A DNA stretch of 64,000 bases from Nioella sp. MMSF_3534 (GCF_030732985.1 NZ_JASHJX010000005.1:62001-126000), one strand, 5' to 3'; counted from the first letter of the stretch, positions 37,239-45,476 are shown. The notes: generated from the sequence alone by a model not told the origin. Made by a program: numbers and translations.

Positions 37239-37354
37239 CATCCTGTGCCAGTCTCCTCGTCATGGCCCCGGCAAGTTTGCCGCCGGTTGACCCCGAGGTC
37301 ATGGTTTTCCTCCCTGTTGACTGGCCGCGCCGGCTTTCCCCGGCGCGGTTTTTT
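37239..37354 (+). ncRNA. Candidate small RNA, same architecture as the one at 4265
   Basis: A transcript of about 115 nt with a long nested 5' hairpin: AACCAT 37236-37241 with ATGGTT 37301-37306, CCTCG 37255-37259 with CGAGG 37294-37298, and CGGCAA 37269-37274 with TTGCCG 37277-37282. An unpaired CCTCCCTGTTGAC (37309-37321) follows, and a terminator ends it: CCGCGCCGG/CCGGCGCGG (37325-37348) plus six T. The unpaired motif matches that of the RNA at 4265 (CCTCCCTGTTGGAC). If transcription starts at 37239 the first three bases of the outer stem are lost, so the true start may be a few bases earlier. Confidence 0.6.
37325..37354 (+). terminator. Intrinsic terminator of sRNA at 37239
   Basis: A 9-bp perfect GC stem (37325-37333 with 37340-37348), a CTTTCC loop and six T (37349-37354). 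Confidence 0.85.
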
Positions 37355-37417
37355 CCGCGTCGGTGGCGGTGTTCCCGAAATGGTTCGAAAAACGGACCAA
37401 AAACGTAAATTACCCTG

Positions 37418-37446
37418 TTGACGACCGCGCGCACCTGTCCTAGCGT
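37418..37446 (+). promoter_or_regulatory. Candidate promoter for short transcript at 37453
   Basis: TTGACG (37418-37423), a 17-bp spacer and TAGCGT (37441-37446). The -35 is near consensus. It leads into a short hairpin-terminator region, not directly into the next gene. Confidence 0.55.
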
Positions 37447-37452
37447 TCGGGC

Positions 37453-37522
37453 CAGAAAGTCGGCCAGTCCGACAGGGAGAGAAAAAAGATACTGAAAAGG
37501 GCCCCGTTGTTGGGCCCTTTTT
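37453..37522 (+). ncRNA. Candidate short RNA complementary to the two CCTCCCTG RNAs
   Basis: About 70 nt from a promoter at 37418 to a terminator (stem AAAAGGGCCC 37495-37504 with GGGCCCTTTT 37512-37521). It has a small hairpin (GTCGG 37459-37463 with CCGAC 37469-37473) and a purine-rich stretch, AGTCCGACAGGGAG (37466-37479). That stretch can pair over 14 contiguous positions with CTCCCTGTTGGACT of the RNA at 4265 (one G-U pair). With the RNA at 37239 it can pair over about 21 positions with two bulges. There is no start codon after the purine tract, so it does not look like a ribosome binding site of an ORF. It may be a sponge or decoy RNA, or an abortive leader of the ialB-like gene. Confidence 0.5.
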
Positions 37523-37593
37523 GTTTGGCCTCCCCCCGTGCCGGAAACCAGCGTAGCAATTGGCGGAAACCGGCGCTTGGCGGAAAATTGCCC

Positions 37594-37622
37594 CTGACAG
37601 CGCCCCGCCCGCGTGCTAGCCA
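37594..37622 (+). promoter_or_regulatory. Candidate promoter of the IalB-like gene
   Basis: CTGACA (37594-37599), a 17-bp spacer and TAGCCA (37617-37622), about 42 nt upstream of the ATG at 37664. The -35 is strong and the -10 is weak. Confidence 0.4.
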
Positions 37623-37663
37623 TTTGCCAAACACCCTGTTCACACGAAGACAGACGAGGCGCT

Positions 37664-38323
37664 TTGATGAAAACCCTTTCCCTGACCGCAGCACTTCTGG
37701 CCGCTGGCCTTGCCTTCCCCCTGGCCGCGCAGGAAGCCACCGATTCCGACACCCCTTCGGCCGCCGAACAGGCTGGCCTGTCGCTTGGCCAGCCCGAGGT
37801 CGGCTCTGCCTATAGCCGCGAAACCTTCGGCGACTGGGACATGCGCTGCATCGTCTCGCCAGAGGGTCAACCCGATCCTTGCCAGCTTTACCAGCTTCTG
37901 GTCGATGCACAGGGCAACTCCGTCGCAGAGTTCAACCTGTTCGATGTTCCCGACGAAGGGGAACTGATGGCAGGGGCAACCATCGTGACGCCTCTGGACA
38001 CGCTTCTGACAGGCCAGTTGCGCATGGCCGTGGATAGCGGTCAGGCGCGGGTCTACCCGTTCAGCTTCTGCCAGCCGATCGGCTGCTATGTCCGCCTCGG
38101 CCTGACCGGTGCCGATGTACAGGCATTCCGCGCCGGAAGCGAAGCGCGGATTGCCATCGTGCCGCTTCAGGCGCCCGATCAGGTCGTTCCGTTGACACTG
38201 TCGCTGTCCGGCTTCACCGCCGGTTTCGAGGCGCTGGAATCCTATAATGAAGAGGTGATCGCCCAGTTGCAGGCCGCCGCCGCAGCAGCAGCTGCAGAGG
38301 AAGACGGTGCCGCGACCGAGTAA
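37664..38323 (+). CDS. Invasion-associated locus B (IalB)-family periplasmic protein
   Basis: A 219-residue secreted protein. The signal peptide is residues 1-20 (MKTLSLTAALLAAGLAFPLA, cut before AQEA). The mature part carries IalB-family landmarks: ETFGDWDMRCIV, PCQLYQLLVDAQGN, and the paired cysteines around PFSFCQPIGCYVRLGLT. The family was named from Bartonella but is common in free-living alphaproteobacteria, where the role is unknown. The start at 37664 gives a clean signal peptide. A bidirectional terminator follows. Confidence 0.88.
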   Translation: MMKTLSLTAALLAAGLAFPLAAQEATDSDTPSAAEQAGLSLGQPEVGSAYSRETFGDWDMRCIVSPEGQPDPCQLYQLLVDAQGNSVAEFNLFDVPDEGELMAGATIVTPLDTLLTGQLRMAVDSGQARVYPFSFCQPIGCYVRLGLTGADVQAFRAGSEARIAIVPLQAPDQVVPLTLSLSGFTAGFEALESYNEEVIAQLQAAAAAAAAEEDGAATE

Positions 38324-38346
38324 CCGGACCTGTCCGACCACGAGAC

Positions 38347-38381
38347 AAAGGCCCGCCCGGACAGATCCGTGGCGGGCCTTT
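38347..38381. terminator. Bidirectional terminator between IalB-like and KAS genes
   Basis: An 11-bp perfect stem AAAGGCCCGCC/GGCGGGCCTTT (38347-38357 with 38371-38381) between convergent genes. The T or A ends serve either direction. Confidence 0.75.
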
Positions 38382-38398
38382 CCCTGTCGGATGCCGGA

Positions 38399-39610
38399 TC
38401 AGATCGCCTTGCGCAACGCCAGAACCGCGTTGAGACCGCCGAAAGCGAAGGCGTTGGACAGGACCGCGCCGACCTCGGCCTCGCGCGCCACGTTCGGCAC
38501 CACGTCCAGCGCGCATTCCGGGTCCGGTTCTTCGTAATTGATCGTCGGCGCGATTACCCCGTCGGTCAGCGCCATGATGCAGGCCAACAGCTCCACCGCG
38601 CCGGTGCCGCCGATCAGGTGGCCATGCATCGACTTGGTGGAGGAAATCATCAACTCATCCGCATGGTGCCCGAACACATCGGCCACCGCCGCGCATTCCA
38701 CCTTGTCATTGGCCGCCGTGCCGGTGCCGTGGGCGTTGATGTAGCACACGTCCTCGGGGTTCAGACGCGCGTCATAAAGCGCGCCGGAAATGGCCCGCGC
38801 CGCGCCCTGTTTCGAGGGCATCACGATATCGGCGGCATCAGAGGTCATGGCGAACCCCACCACCTCGGCCAATATCTCGGCCCCGCGCGCCTTCGCGTGC
38901 TCATACTCCTCGAAGACGAAGACCGCCGCGCCCTCTCCCTGCACCATGCCGTTGCGATTGGCGCTGAACGGACGGCAGGCATCGCGCGACATGACGCGCA
39001 GACCCTCCCACGCCTTCACGCCGCCAAAACACAACATCGATTCCGACCCGCCCGTGATCATCACCGGGGCCATGCCCCACCGGATCATGTTGAAGGCCTG
39101 CCCCATTGCATGATTGGACGAGGCGCAGGCGGTGGCGACGGTGAAACTGGGGCCCTTGAGGTTGAACTCCATGCTCACATGGCTGGCGGCGGCGTTGTTC
39201 ATGAGCTTGGGCACCACGAAAGGATGCACCCGGTTCTTGCCGTCCTCGTAGACCGAGCGGTAATTCTCGTCGAGCGTCTGCATCCCGCCGCCCGAGGTGC
39301 CCAGAACCACACCGGAGCGCGCCGCAAGCTCGCCGCTGAAGACCAGCCCGGATTGCGCGATCGCCTCGCGCGCGGAAATCAGGGTGAACTGCGTGAACCG
39401 GTCATAGAGCGAGATCTGCTGGCGGTTGAACAGCGCCTCCGGGTCGTAATCCTTGATCTGGCCGCCAATCCGTACCGACAGCCGGTCAAGGTCGCGCATT
39501 TCCAGCTCGCCGATGCCGCAGCGGCCTTCGCGCATGGCGGCTTTGGTGGCGGCTACATTGGACCCGAGGGCGTTGATCGTGCCCTGCCCGGTAATGACAA
39601 CCCGTTTCAT
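38399..39610 (-). CDS. Beta-ketoacyl-ACP synthase (KAS II/FabF-like)
   Basis: The 403-residue condensing enzyme has the full Cys-His-His triad: Cys in VATACASSNHAMG (near residue 155), His in INAHGTGTAANDKVE and His in KSMHGHLIGGTGA. It overlaps the adjacent acyl carrier protein gene in ATGA and lies in an lpxD-ACP-KAS cluster. It is therefore probably a dedicated synthase acting on that ACP for lipid A or another specialised acyl chain, rather than the housekeeping FabF. It is last in the minus-strand unit. Confidence 0.9.
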   Translation of the reverse strand: MKRVVITGQGTINALGSNVAATKAAMREGRCGIGELEMRDLDRLSVRIGGQIKDYDPEALFNRQQISLYDRFTQFTLISAREAIAQSGLVFSGELAARSGVVLGTSGGGMQTLDENYRSVYEDGKNRVHPFVVPKLMNNAAASHVSMEFNLKGPSFTVATACASSNHAMGQAFNMIRWGMAPVMITGGSESMLCFGGVKAWEGLRVMSRDACRPFSANRNGMVQGEGAAVFVFEEYEHAKARGAEILAEVVGFAMTSDAADIVMPSKQGAARAISGALYDARLNPEDVCYINAHGTGTAANDKVECAAVADVFGHHADELMISSTKSMHGHLIGGTGAVELLACIMALTDGVIAPTINYEEPDPECALDVVPNVAREAEVGAVLSNAFAFGGLNAVLALRKAI

Positions 39611-39867
39611 GCCGCGTCGGCCACGAGGCCCTCAACCGCCTTGACGATCGCCGCAACGCTGGAAATGTCGAAATCGCCCGCATCGGGTTCGTTGGCATTG
39701 AAGGGCACCTGAATATCGAAGGCTTCCTCGATGGCGAAAATGCTTTCCACGAGGCCGAGGGAATCGATCCCCAGATCCTCCAATGTTGCCTCGGGCTTTA
39801 CGTCCTCGACATCGAGAACCGCCTGTTCAGCGATGATCCCGATGACCTTTTCTGCAACGTCCGTCAT
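39607..39867 (-). CDS. Acyl carrier protein, specialised
   Basis: An 86-residue ACP. The phosphopantetheine attachment site is Ser36 in EDLGIDSLGLVES. Its sequence is acidic and differs from housekeeping AcpP in helix III (FDIQVPFNANEPDAGDFD). Position between lpxD and a KAS gene recalls the rhizobial acpXL-fabF-lpxXL clusters for very-long-chain acylation, but its sequence does not closely resemble AcpXL as I know it. I infer a partner role for the overlapping KAS. Confidence 0.9.
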   Translation of the reverse strand: MTDVAEKVIGIIAEQAVLDVEDVKPEATLEDLGIDSLGLVESIFAIEEAFDIQVPFNANEPDAGDFDISSVAAIVKAVEGLVADAA

Positions 39868-39903
39868 GGCTTCGTAATCCCTGCTACTGCGCCTGCGGCT
39901 GAC

Positions 39904-40992
39904 TTAGTCATTGCCCGAGAGTTTTGAAACGGCTTTCTGCAACTCCGCGACAGTCTTGGCCAGACGCGGTAGGCGACGCAGCGCCTTGTAGCTTTCCACA
40001 TGGGTTTCCATCTTGACCGCGGGATAGCCCAGAACCGCGCGGCCTGCGGGCACATTGGACAGGATCTTGGTGGCCCCGCCAGCGATCACGTCGCTGCCAA
40101 CGGTCAGATTGTCGGCCACACCGACCTGGCCGCCGAAAACGGCCCGGTCCCCAATGGTGGTCGATCCCGCCACGCCGGTCTGCGCGGCAAAGAGGCAATC
40201 GCGCCCGACCTGCACGTTATGCGCAATATGAACGAGGTTGTCGAACTTGCAGCCATCCCCGATCTGCGTGTCCCGGATGGTGCCCTTGTCGATACAGGCA
40301 TTGCAGCCGATCTCGACATCATGGCCGACGCGAACGGATCCGAGCGAATGAATGCGGGTCCAGCTTTGATCCACGGCCTGGGCCTGCCCCATGGATTCGC
40401 GCACCTGTTCCACGGTGGATTTCTCCGGCGTCACGAAGGACATGCCGTCACCACCGATCACCGCGCCCGGATGGGCGATGAAGCGATCCCCGATATGCAC
40501 CCGGCTGCCCACGCGCACCCCCTGCATCAGCAACGCATCGTCGCCAATATGGGCCCGTTCCGCGACAGAGACATGACTGGCGATACGGACCCGCGCGCCG
40601 ATCACCGCGCCGCGTCCGATCATGACGAACGGGCCGATGGCCGCACCGATGCCGATGGTGGCGCTTTCGTGGATGACGGCCATCGGATGAATGCCCGGCG
40701 CGATCTCGGGCCCCGGATCCAGCGCGGCGGTCAGACCGGCCAGCGCATATCGCGGGCGCGGCACCACGATGGCGGCCTCCAGCGCGTAGGCCTGCCAATC
40801 CATGTCCGGCCCCAACACCGCAGCCTTCGCCTGCCCGTCTGCCAGACCCTCCGCGTAGGCGGGCGACATGGCAAGGGCAAGCTGCCGGGGGCCCGCCAGA
40901 GCCGGTTCCGACAGGCCGTCAATCTCCAGGTCCAGATTGCCGAAAGCCGAGGCCCCAAGAGCCTCGGCTATCTTTCCAATGGTCAGCGCCAT
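39904..40992 (-). CDS. lpxD: UDP-3-O-(3-hydroxyacyl)glucosamine N-acyltransferase LpxD
   Basis: Third step of lipid A synthesis: adds the N-linked 3-hydroxyacyl chain from ACP. The 362-residue protein has the N-terminal uridine-binding domain and then the left-handed beta-helix of hexapeptide repeats (IGIGAAIGPFVMIGRGAVIGARVRI and others). The catalytic histidine region is FDNLVHIAHNVQVG. The start is the ATG at 40992 (MALTIGKIAEALG), excluding 29 in-frame codons. The ACP gene follows after a 36-nt gap, suggesting co-transcription. Confidence 0.96.
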   Translation of the reverse strand: MALTIGKIAEALGASAFGNLDLEIDGLSEPALAGPRQLALAMSPAYAEGLADGQAKAAVLGPDMDWQAYALEAAIVVPRPRYALAGLTAALDPGPEIAPGIHPMAVIHESATIGIGAAIGPFVMIGRGAVIGARVRIASHVSVAERAHIGDDALLMQGVRVGSRVHIGDRFIAHPGAVIGGDGMSFVTPEKSTVEQVRESMGQAQAVDQSWTRIHSLGSVRVGHDVEIGCNACIDKGTIRDTQIGDGCKFDNLVHIAHNVQVGRDCLFAAQTGVAGSTTIGDRAVFGGQVGVADNLTVGSDVIAGGATKILSNVPAGRAVLGYPAVKMETHVESYKALRRLPRLAKTVAELQKAVSKLSGND

Positions 40993-41027
40993 GATCGTGC
41001 TCCGCAGCGAGGGTTGCTGCGAAAGCT

Positions 41028-42635
41028 TTAGCTGGCCACGATCGGGAGTTCCACCCCGGCCTGTTCCATCGCGGTCCACAGGGCGCGGTCGCGCCCATAG
41101 ATGTCGCGGCGGAAATTCAGCTCGCCCTCGGGCGTGACGAAGGCCGTCCAGTAGACGATATGCACCGGGATCTGCTGAACCAGATCAACCTGCGTTTCCT
41201 GACCGGAATGCAGGATGCGGTCGAAATAGCTCTGCGGCTGCGATTCCTGACGGGCCAGCAGATGATAGGCCAGTTCCAGCGGGCGATGAACCCGGACGCA
41301 GCCATGGCTGTAGGCACGGGTTTCACGGGCGAAGAGGTTCCGCGACGGCGTATCGTGCAGGTAGATATTGTGCCGGTTCGGGAACATGAACTTCACCCGG
41401 CCAAGCGCATTGCTCGGCCCCGGTCCCTGACGCAGGTCGAAGGGGAAAGTCGAAGCGGTGTACTGGCTGAAATCAATGCCCGCCCGGCTGACCTGACGAC
41501 CGCCCTGCAGCAGGTCCAGATGCCCGGCGGCAGCAGGGTTGGCCTGCATCTGCGGCAGGTATTCCCCGATGGTGATCGAGCGCGGCACATACCAGCTCGG
41601 GTTGATCACCATATGCTCCATGGTGTCGGAAAACTCGGGCGTCACCCGGTTCGACGGGGTCGCGCCCACAACAACGCGGGTCTCGAAAGTGACCTCTTCA
41701 TTGTCGATCACATAGGCATGGTAGTCAGGGATATTCACCAGAACATGACGGCTGCCGCGCTCCGGGTCTTCCCAGTTCATCCAGCGTTGACGTTCCATCG
41801 CCAGAATGACCTGACGCAGGCGGGTATCGAGCCCGATATTGACCTCTTCGATGGTCGAAGACCCCGCAACGCCGTCTGCCAGCAGCCCATGCGCGGACTG
41901 GAAGCGCTGCACGGCGGCCTCCATGTCGGCGTCGAACACGGCGGTGGCCGAGCGTTCCATGTAGCCCATGCGGATCAGCCGGTCGCGCAGCTGCACCACG
42001 GATTGACCACGGTCGCCCAGTTCCAGACGACCGCCATAGACGGACGCCCCCCATCCGCCCTCGTTGGCCATGCGGGTCAGGCGCAGCAACTCGCGCTGAA
42101 GGCGCAGGTATTCAGGGTGCGCGGGCGGCAGGGCGCGCATCACCTCGTAGGGGTCGGCATCGACGAGGGATTGCAACAGGTCCGTGGGGTCGCGGCGCGG
42201 CAGGTCGCGATGGATCTCGCGCACGACCTCGCCGGGATCGAGAATGCCGGACTGCACGTCATGGGCGTAGCGCAGGAACATGGCGGACGCCATGATCTCT
42301 GCCTGCCCCCGGCTGTAGGGGTTGTCTGCATCCATGAAGGCAGCGCGCAGGGCGTCCGGGTCGTAGCGGCCAGCGGGCAGTCCATGATTGGCGGCCCCTT
42401 CCAGCGCCATCAGCAGCGCATTGCGCCGCGCCGCATCCTCGTTACGGGTCCAGATCGGCTCGAATGCCCGGTCACGGTAGAATTCGGCCATGTCCTCGTG
42501 CTCGGCCACACCCTCGGCAATGGCCTGACGGAAGGCCGTGACCAGCGCCGAAGCGGGGGCAGGAACGATCAGCGAGATCGAAAGGATCGCCGCCAGAATT
42601 GGCAGCATGGACGGAAGAAAAAGCTTTTTTGTCAT
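41028..42635 (-). CDS. L,D-transpeptidase, YkuD family with peptidoglycan-binding domain
   Basis: The 535-residue periplasmic enzyme has a signal peptide (residues 1-30, ending PAPASA), a scaffold domain, and a PG_binding_1 domain (LGDRGQSVVQLRDRLIRMGYM). The C-terminal YkuD domain has the catalytic SHGCVRVHRPLELAYHLL. Layout and length match the E. coli YcbB/LdtD group that makes 3-3 cross-links or anchors proteins to peptidoglycan. It is 35 nt upstream of lpxD on the same strand and divergent from a DUF882 peptidase-like gene, so two cell-wall genes share one regulatory gap. Confidence 0.94.
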   Translation of the reverse strand: MTKKLFLPSMLPILAAILSISLIVPAPASALVTAFRQAIAEGVAEHEDMAEFYRDRAFEPIWTRNEDAARRNALLMALEGAANHGLPAGRYDPDALRAAFMDADNPYSRGQAEIMASAMFLRYAHDVQSGILDPGEVVREIHRDLPRRDPTDLLQSLVDADPYEVMRALPPAHPEYLRLQRELLRLTRMANEGGWGASVYGGRLELGDRGQSVVQLRDRLIRMGYMERSATAVFDADMEAAVQRFQSAHGLLADGVAGSSTIEEVNIGLDTRLRQVILAMERQRWMNWEDPERGSRHVLVNIPDYHAYVIDNEEVTFETRVVVGATPSNRVTPEFSDTMEHMVINPSWYVPRSITIGEYLPQMQANPAAAGHLDLLQGGRQVSRAGIDFSQYTASTFPFDLRQGPGPSNALGRVKFMFPNRHNIYLHDTPSRNLFARETRAYSHGCVRVHRPLELAYHLLARQESQPQSYFDRILHSGQETQVDLVQQIPVHIVYWTAFVTPEGELNFRRDIYGRDRALWTAMEQAGVELPIVAS

Positions 42636-42976
42636 GGGTCACCTGATTGCGCGCGGATCACGTGTGTGTGAAGTCTAGATGACCCGTCCGATACGGCAGA
42701 GTCCATTCACAATTTCGAAAGATGTTCCTGATAGTTACTTGAAAAATACGACGTGCCCACGGTGCAACGCCTGCCGAAGAATCGGCCAATATCCCCGGAA
42801 TCAACGCCTTTTTGGCGGATTTCTGCCGACAGGCCACCATCCTGGTGGGACGCCCCGACTTGAGACTTTCAAGAAAGTTTCAATTGTGTCATAAAACGCA
42901 CAGCTGGGGATGGACATGTAACAAGTCACGGAAAAGTGACACTGGACGGAACGGGCAGAAGGACGGGGCAAATCTT
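42636..42976. other. Divergent intergenic region of L,D-transpeptidase and DUF882 genes
   Basis: 341 bp without a supported gene. It is clearly more AT-rich than its surroundings. It holds an inverted repeat ACTTTC-AA-GAAAGT (42865-42878) and, overlapping it, a weak promoter candidate toward DUF882 (CTTTCA 42866-42871, 17 bp, TCATAA 42889-42894). I see no convincing consensus promoter toward the transpeptidase and no RNA gene. Confidence 0.4.
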
Positions 42977-43537
42977 ATGACGAATCCGACGATGACGCGG
43001 CGGTCGCTGCTTGGGGTATTCGCAGCCACCACGGTTGCAGCCGCCCCCTATGCGGCAAACGCTTTCGGGATCCTTCGCGGCGGCGGCGACTATCGCAAGC
43101 TGCGCATGTATTCCGCGCGGACCGGTGAAACCCTCGACATGGTTTACTGGATTGATGGCGACTACATCCGGCCCGCGGTCGAAGAAATCTCCTATTTCAT
43201 GCGCGACTGGCGCGTTGATGAAGCCCATGATATCGACCCGCGCACGCTGGACATCATGGCCGCATCCCACAACCTGCTGGAAACCGGCCAACCCTATCTG
43301 CTGTTGTCCGGGTATCGGTCGCCCTCCACCAATGCCATGCTGCGTGCCCGGTCCTCCGGCGTCGCGCGCAACTCGCTGCACATGCAGGGACAGGCCGCCG
43401 ACCTGCGGATCGAGGGACGCTCCGTCCGGCAAGTTGCCGCTGCGGCGGAATCCTGTTCCGCAGGCGGCGTCGGGCGCTATTCCGGCTCCAATTTCACCCA
43501 TATGGATTGCGGCCCGGTCCGCTCCTGGGGCGGCTGA
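42977..43537 (+). CDS. DUF882 / YcbK-like M15-family peptidase, Tat-exported
   Basis: The 186-residue protein begins with a Tat signal (MTRRSLLGVFAATTVAAA; twin Arg 8-9) and a cleavage region near ANAFG. The mature domain has the M15/DUF882 metal-site features: SGYRSPSTNAMLR, HMQGQAADLRI (His and Asp) and FTHMDCGPVRSW (His and Asp). E. coli YcbK and relatives are putative murein endopeptidases. The start is the ATG at 42977. Divergence from the L,D-transpeptidase suggests coordinated envelope remodelling. Confidence 0.92.
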   Translation: MTNPTMTRRSLLGVFAATTVAAAPYAANAFGILRGGGDYRKLRMYSARTGETLDMVYWIDGDYIRPAVEEISYFMRDWRVDEAHDIDPRTLDIMAASHNLLETGQPYLLLSGYRSPSTNAMLRARSSGVARNSLHMQGQAADLRIEGRSVRQVAAAAESCSAGGVGRYSGSNFTHMDCGPVRSWGG

Positions 43538-43596
43538 CAGGTTTGCGGCCACGTCGCCCAAGGGGTGGCCACACGTTTCCGAGGGACAGGAAAGAG

Positions 43597-43619
43597 CCGG
43601 CCGTCAGGGCCGGTTTTTT
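43597..43619 (+). terminator. Intrinsic terminator downstream of DUF882 gene
   Basis: A perfect 6-bp stem CCGGCC/GGCCGG with GTCAG loop (43597-43613) followed by six T. Confidence 0.85.
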
Positions 43620-43623
43620 CTTG

Positions 43624-44571
43624 TCAGATCCGCTCCACCGGACAATCCGCGATCAGGCGTTCCGCGTCAGAGCGTTCGCACAGCCGCGTCGCTTCGGTCA
43701 TCACCGCGGCGCTTGCCGCCGCCATGCCCCGTTGCAGACAGTCCGGTAAAGCCGCGCCCTGGGACAGGGCCAGCGTGAAGCCCGCAACGAAACTGTCGCC
43801 CGCGCCGGTCCTGGAGCGCACCGGCACATCGGCGGCATGGGACAGCCAGCGGTCCCGATCCGTCGCAAGGATGGAGCCATCCGCCCCACGCGCCAGCACC
43901 ACGACCCGCGCCACCCCGTTCCGCACCAGCGATTGCGCGAAATCGGCGCTGTCCTGCGCGGTCGGAAAGGCCCGCGCCGCAAGCTCCTGTGCCTCTTCAT
44001 GATCCAGTCTCAGCACCTCCAGCCCCGCGATGCGCCCGGCCTGCAACGCCCGAAGTGCTGCACCGGAGGTGTCAAGGATCAGCCGGGCCCGGAGCTTTGA
44101 ACACATCGCCACCAGGCGGGCGGGGAAATCGTCGGGAAATCCCGGCGGGTGGCTGCCGGACAACACCACCAGACCGCCCTCGGGAATCACCTCGGCGATC
44201 TCGGACTCGGCCTTCGCGATATCATTCTCGGACCATTCCGGTCCCGGAAAGATGAACCGGAACTGCTTGCCGGTCCCGTCTTCGATCACCGCAACGCTCT
44301 GGCGGGTTTCACCCGGCGCTTCGATGATGCGAACCGGCAGACCGGTGGCCGCCAGCAGCTTGGCCAGAACCACGCCCATGCCACCGCCAGCCGCCACCAG
44401 CGCCAGGCTTTCGCCCCCCAGTTCCGCCATGGCGCGCGAGACGTTGAGGCCGCCTCCGCCGGGATCGAGCCTCGGCGTGGAACAGCGCAGCTTGGGGCCG
44501 GGGCGCACCTCGGCGGTGGAGGTATCGAGGTCCACGGCCGGGTTCAGGGTGACGGTCAGAACTGAGGTCAT
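43624..44571 (-). CDS. PfkB-family hexose/tagatose-phosphate kinase (1-phosphofructokinase-like)
   Basis: A 315-residue sugar kinase of the ribokinase/PfkB superfamily. The N-terminal TLNPAVDLDTSTAEV and GGGGLNVSRAMAELGG fit the 1-phosphofructokinase/6-phosphofructokinase-2 branch. The C-terminal RTGAGDSFVAGFTLAL contains the catalytic Asp. It stands alone between a terminator and an SDR gene 36 nt upstream on the same strand. No phosphotransferase genes are near, so the substrate is not fixed; fructose-1-P, fructose-6-P or tagatose-6-P are possible. Confidence 0.87.
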   Translation of the reverse strand: MTSVLTVTLNPAVDLDTSTAEVRPGPKLRCSTPRLDPGGGGLNVSRAMAELGGESLALVAAGGGMGVVLAKLLAATGLPVRIIEAPGETRQSVAVIEDGTGKQFRFIFPGPEWSENDIAKAESEIAEVIPEGGLVVLSGSHPPGFPDDFPARLVAMCSKLRARLILDTSGAALRALQAGRIAGLEVLRLDHEEAQELAARAFPTAQDSADFAQSLVRNGVARVVVLARGADGSILATDRDRWLSHAADVPVRSRTGAGDSFVAGFTLALSQGAALPDCLQRGMAAASAAVMTEATRLCERSDAERLIADCPVERI

Positions 44572-44607
44572 TCCAAAAGGGTCCGCAAGGGTGGCTACCC
44601 CCCGACC

Positions 44608-45363
44608 CTATGGCAGGCGCAGCGCCCCGTCGAGACGGATGGTTTCACCATTGAGATACGGCATCTCGATCATGAACCGGGCCAGCCGCGCGAACTCCTG
44701 CGGGTTACCCAGACGGCGCGGGAAGATCACGTCGCTGGCCAGCTCTGCCATCATCTCGGGCCCGAGGCTTTCCAGCATCGGCGTCAGGAACAACCCCGGC
44801 GCAATCGCGTTCACACGGATGCCGATCGCGCCCATATCGCGGGCCATAGGCAGGGACAGACCGGCCACACCCGCCTTCGACGCGGAATAGGCCGCCTGCC
44901 CTTTCTGGCCGTCAAATGCGGCGATGGAGGCGGTGTTGACGATCACACCGCGTTCGCCGTCTTCATTGGGCGCGTTCTTCGACATCTCGACCGCCGCCAG
45001 CCGTGCGACGTTGAAAGCGCCTACAAGGTTGATGTCGATTGTGCGCTGGAAAGCGTCGAGCGGGAACGGGCCTTTCGATCCAACCGTCTTGGCGCCTGTC
45101 ACGATGCCCGCGCAGTTCACCACGGCGGTGATGCCGCCCATCTGCGCAACGGCATGTGCCACACCTGCCGCAACGCTGTCTTCGCTGGTCACATCGACCT
45201 CGGTGAAACTGATGCCGGGGGTTGCAGCCATCTCGGCTCCCTTGGTTGCATCGCGGTCAAACACCGTGACCGATGCCCCTGCCCCGGCCAGATATGCCGC
45301 CGTCGCGGCCCCGAGCCCGCTGGCCCCGCCTGTCACGATCACCTGTGCGGTTGCGATGTCCAT
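44608..45363 (-). CDS. Short-chain dehydrogenase, 3-hydroxyacyl-CoA dehydrogenase type 2-like
   Basis: The 251-residue SDR has the NAD-binding motif VTGGASGLGAATAAYL, VVNCAGI, and the catalytic Tyr/Lys in AAYSASKAGVAGL. The long segment ERGVIVNTASIAAFDGQKGQAAYSASK and the C-terminal NGETIRLDGALRLP are typical of HSD10-like enzymes that oxidise 3-hydroxyacyl-CoA or 2-methyl-3-hydroxybutyryl-CoA. A perfect palindrome 16 nt upstream suggests control by a fatty-acid-type TetR repressor. Confidence 0.88.
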   Translation of the reverse strand: MDIATAQVIVTGGASGLGAATAAYLAGAGASVTVFDRDATKGAEMAATPGISFTEVDVTSEDSVAAGVAHAVAQMGGITAVVNCAGIVTGAKTVGSKGPFPLDAFQRTIDINLVGAFNVARLAAVEMSKNAPNEDGERGVIVNTASIAAFDGQKGQAAYSASKAGVAGLSLPMARDMGAIGIRVNAIAPGLFLTPMLESLGPEMMAELASDVIFPRRLGNPQEFARLARFMIEMPYLNGETIRLDGALRLP

Positions 45364-45379
45364 GGGTGCCTCCCTGATA

Positions 45380-45399
45380 AATTGAACACGCGTTCAATT
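45380..45399. promoter_or_regulatory. Palindromic operator upstream of the SDR gene
   Basis: A perfect inverted repeat AATTGAAC-N4-GTTCAATT, 16 nt upstream of the SDR start. Palindromes with TTGAAC/GTTCAA arms are typical targets of TetR-family regulators of acyl-CoA catabolism. The cognate regulator is not in the window. Confidence 0.65.
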
Positions 45400-45476
45400 A
45401 CGAAAGGAAACGACGCCGCGTCAATCAAGACGCAACGTCGTTTCTGTCGCGCCGTGCCGGGCGCGGGAGGAACCAA

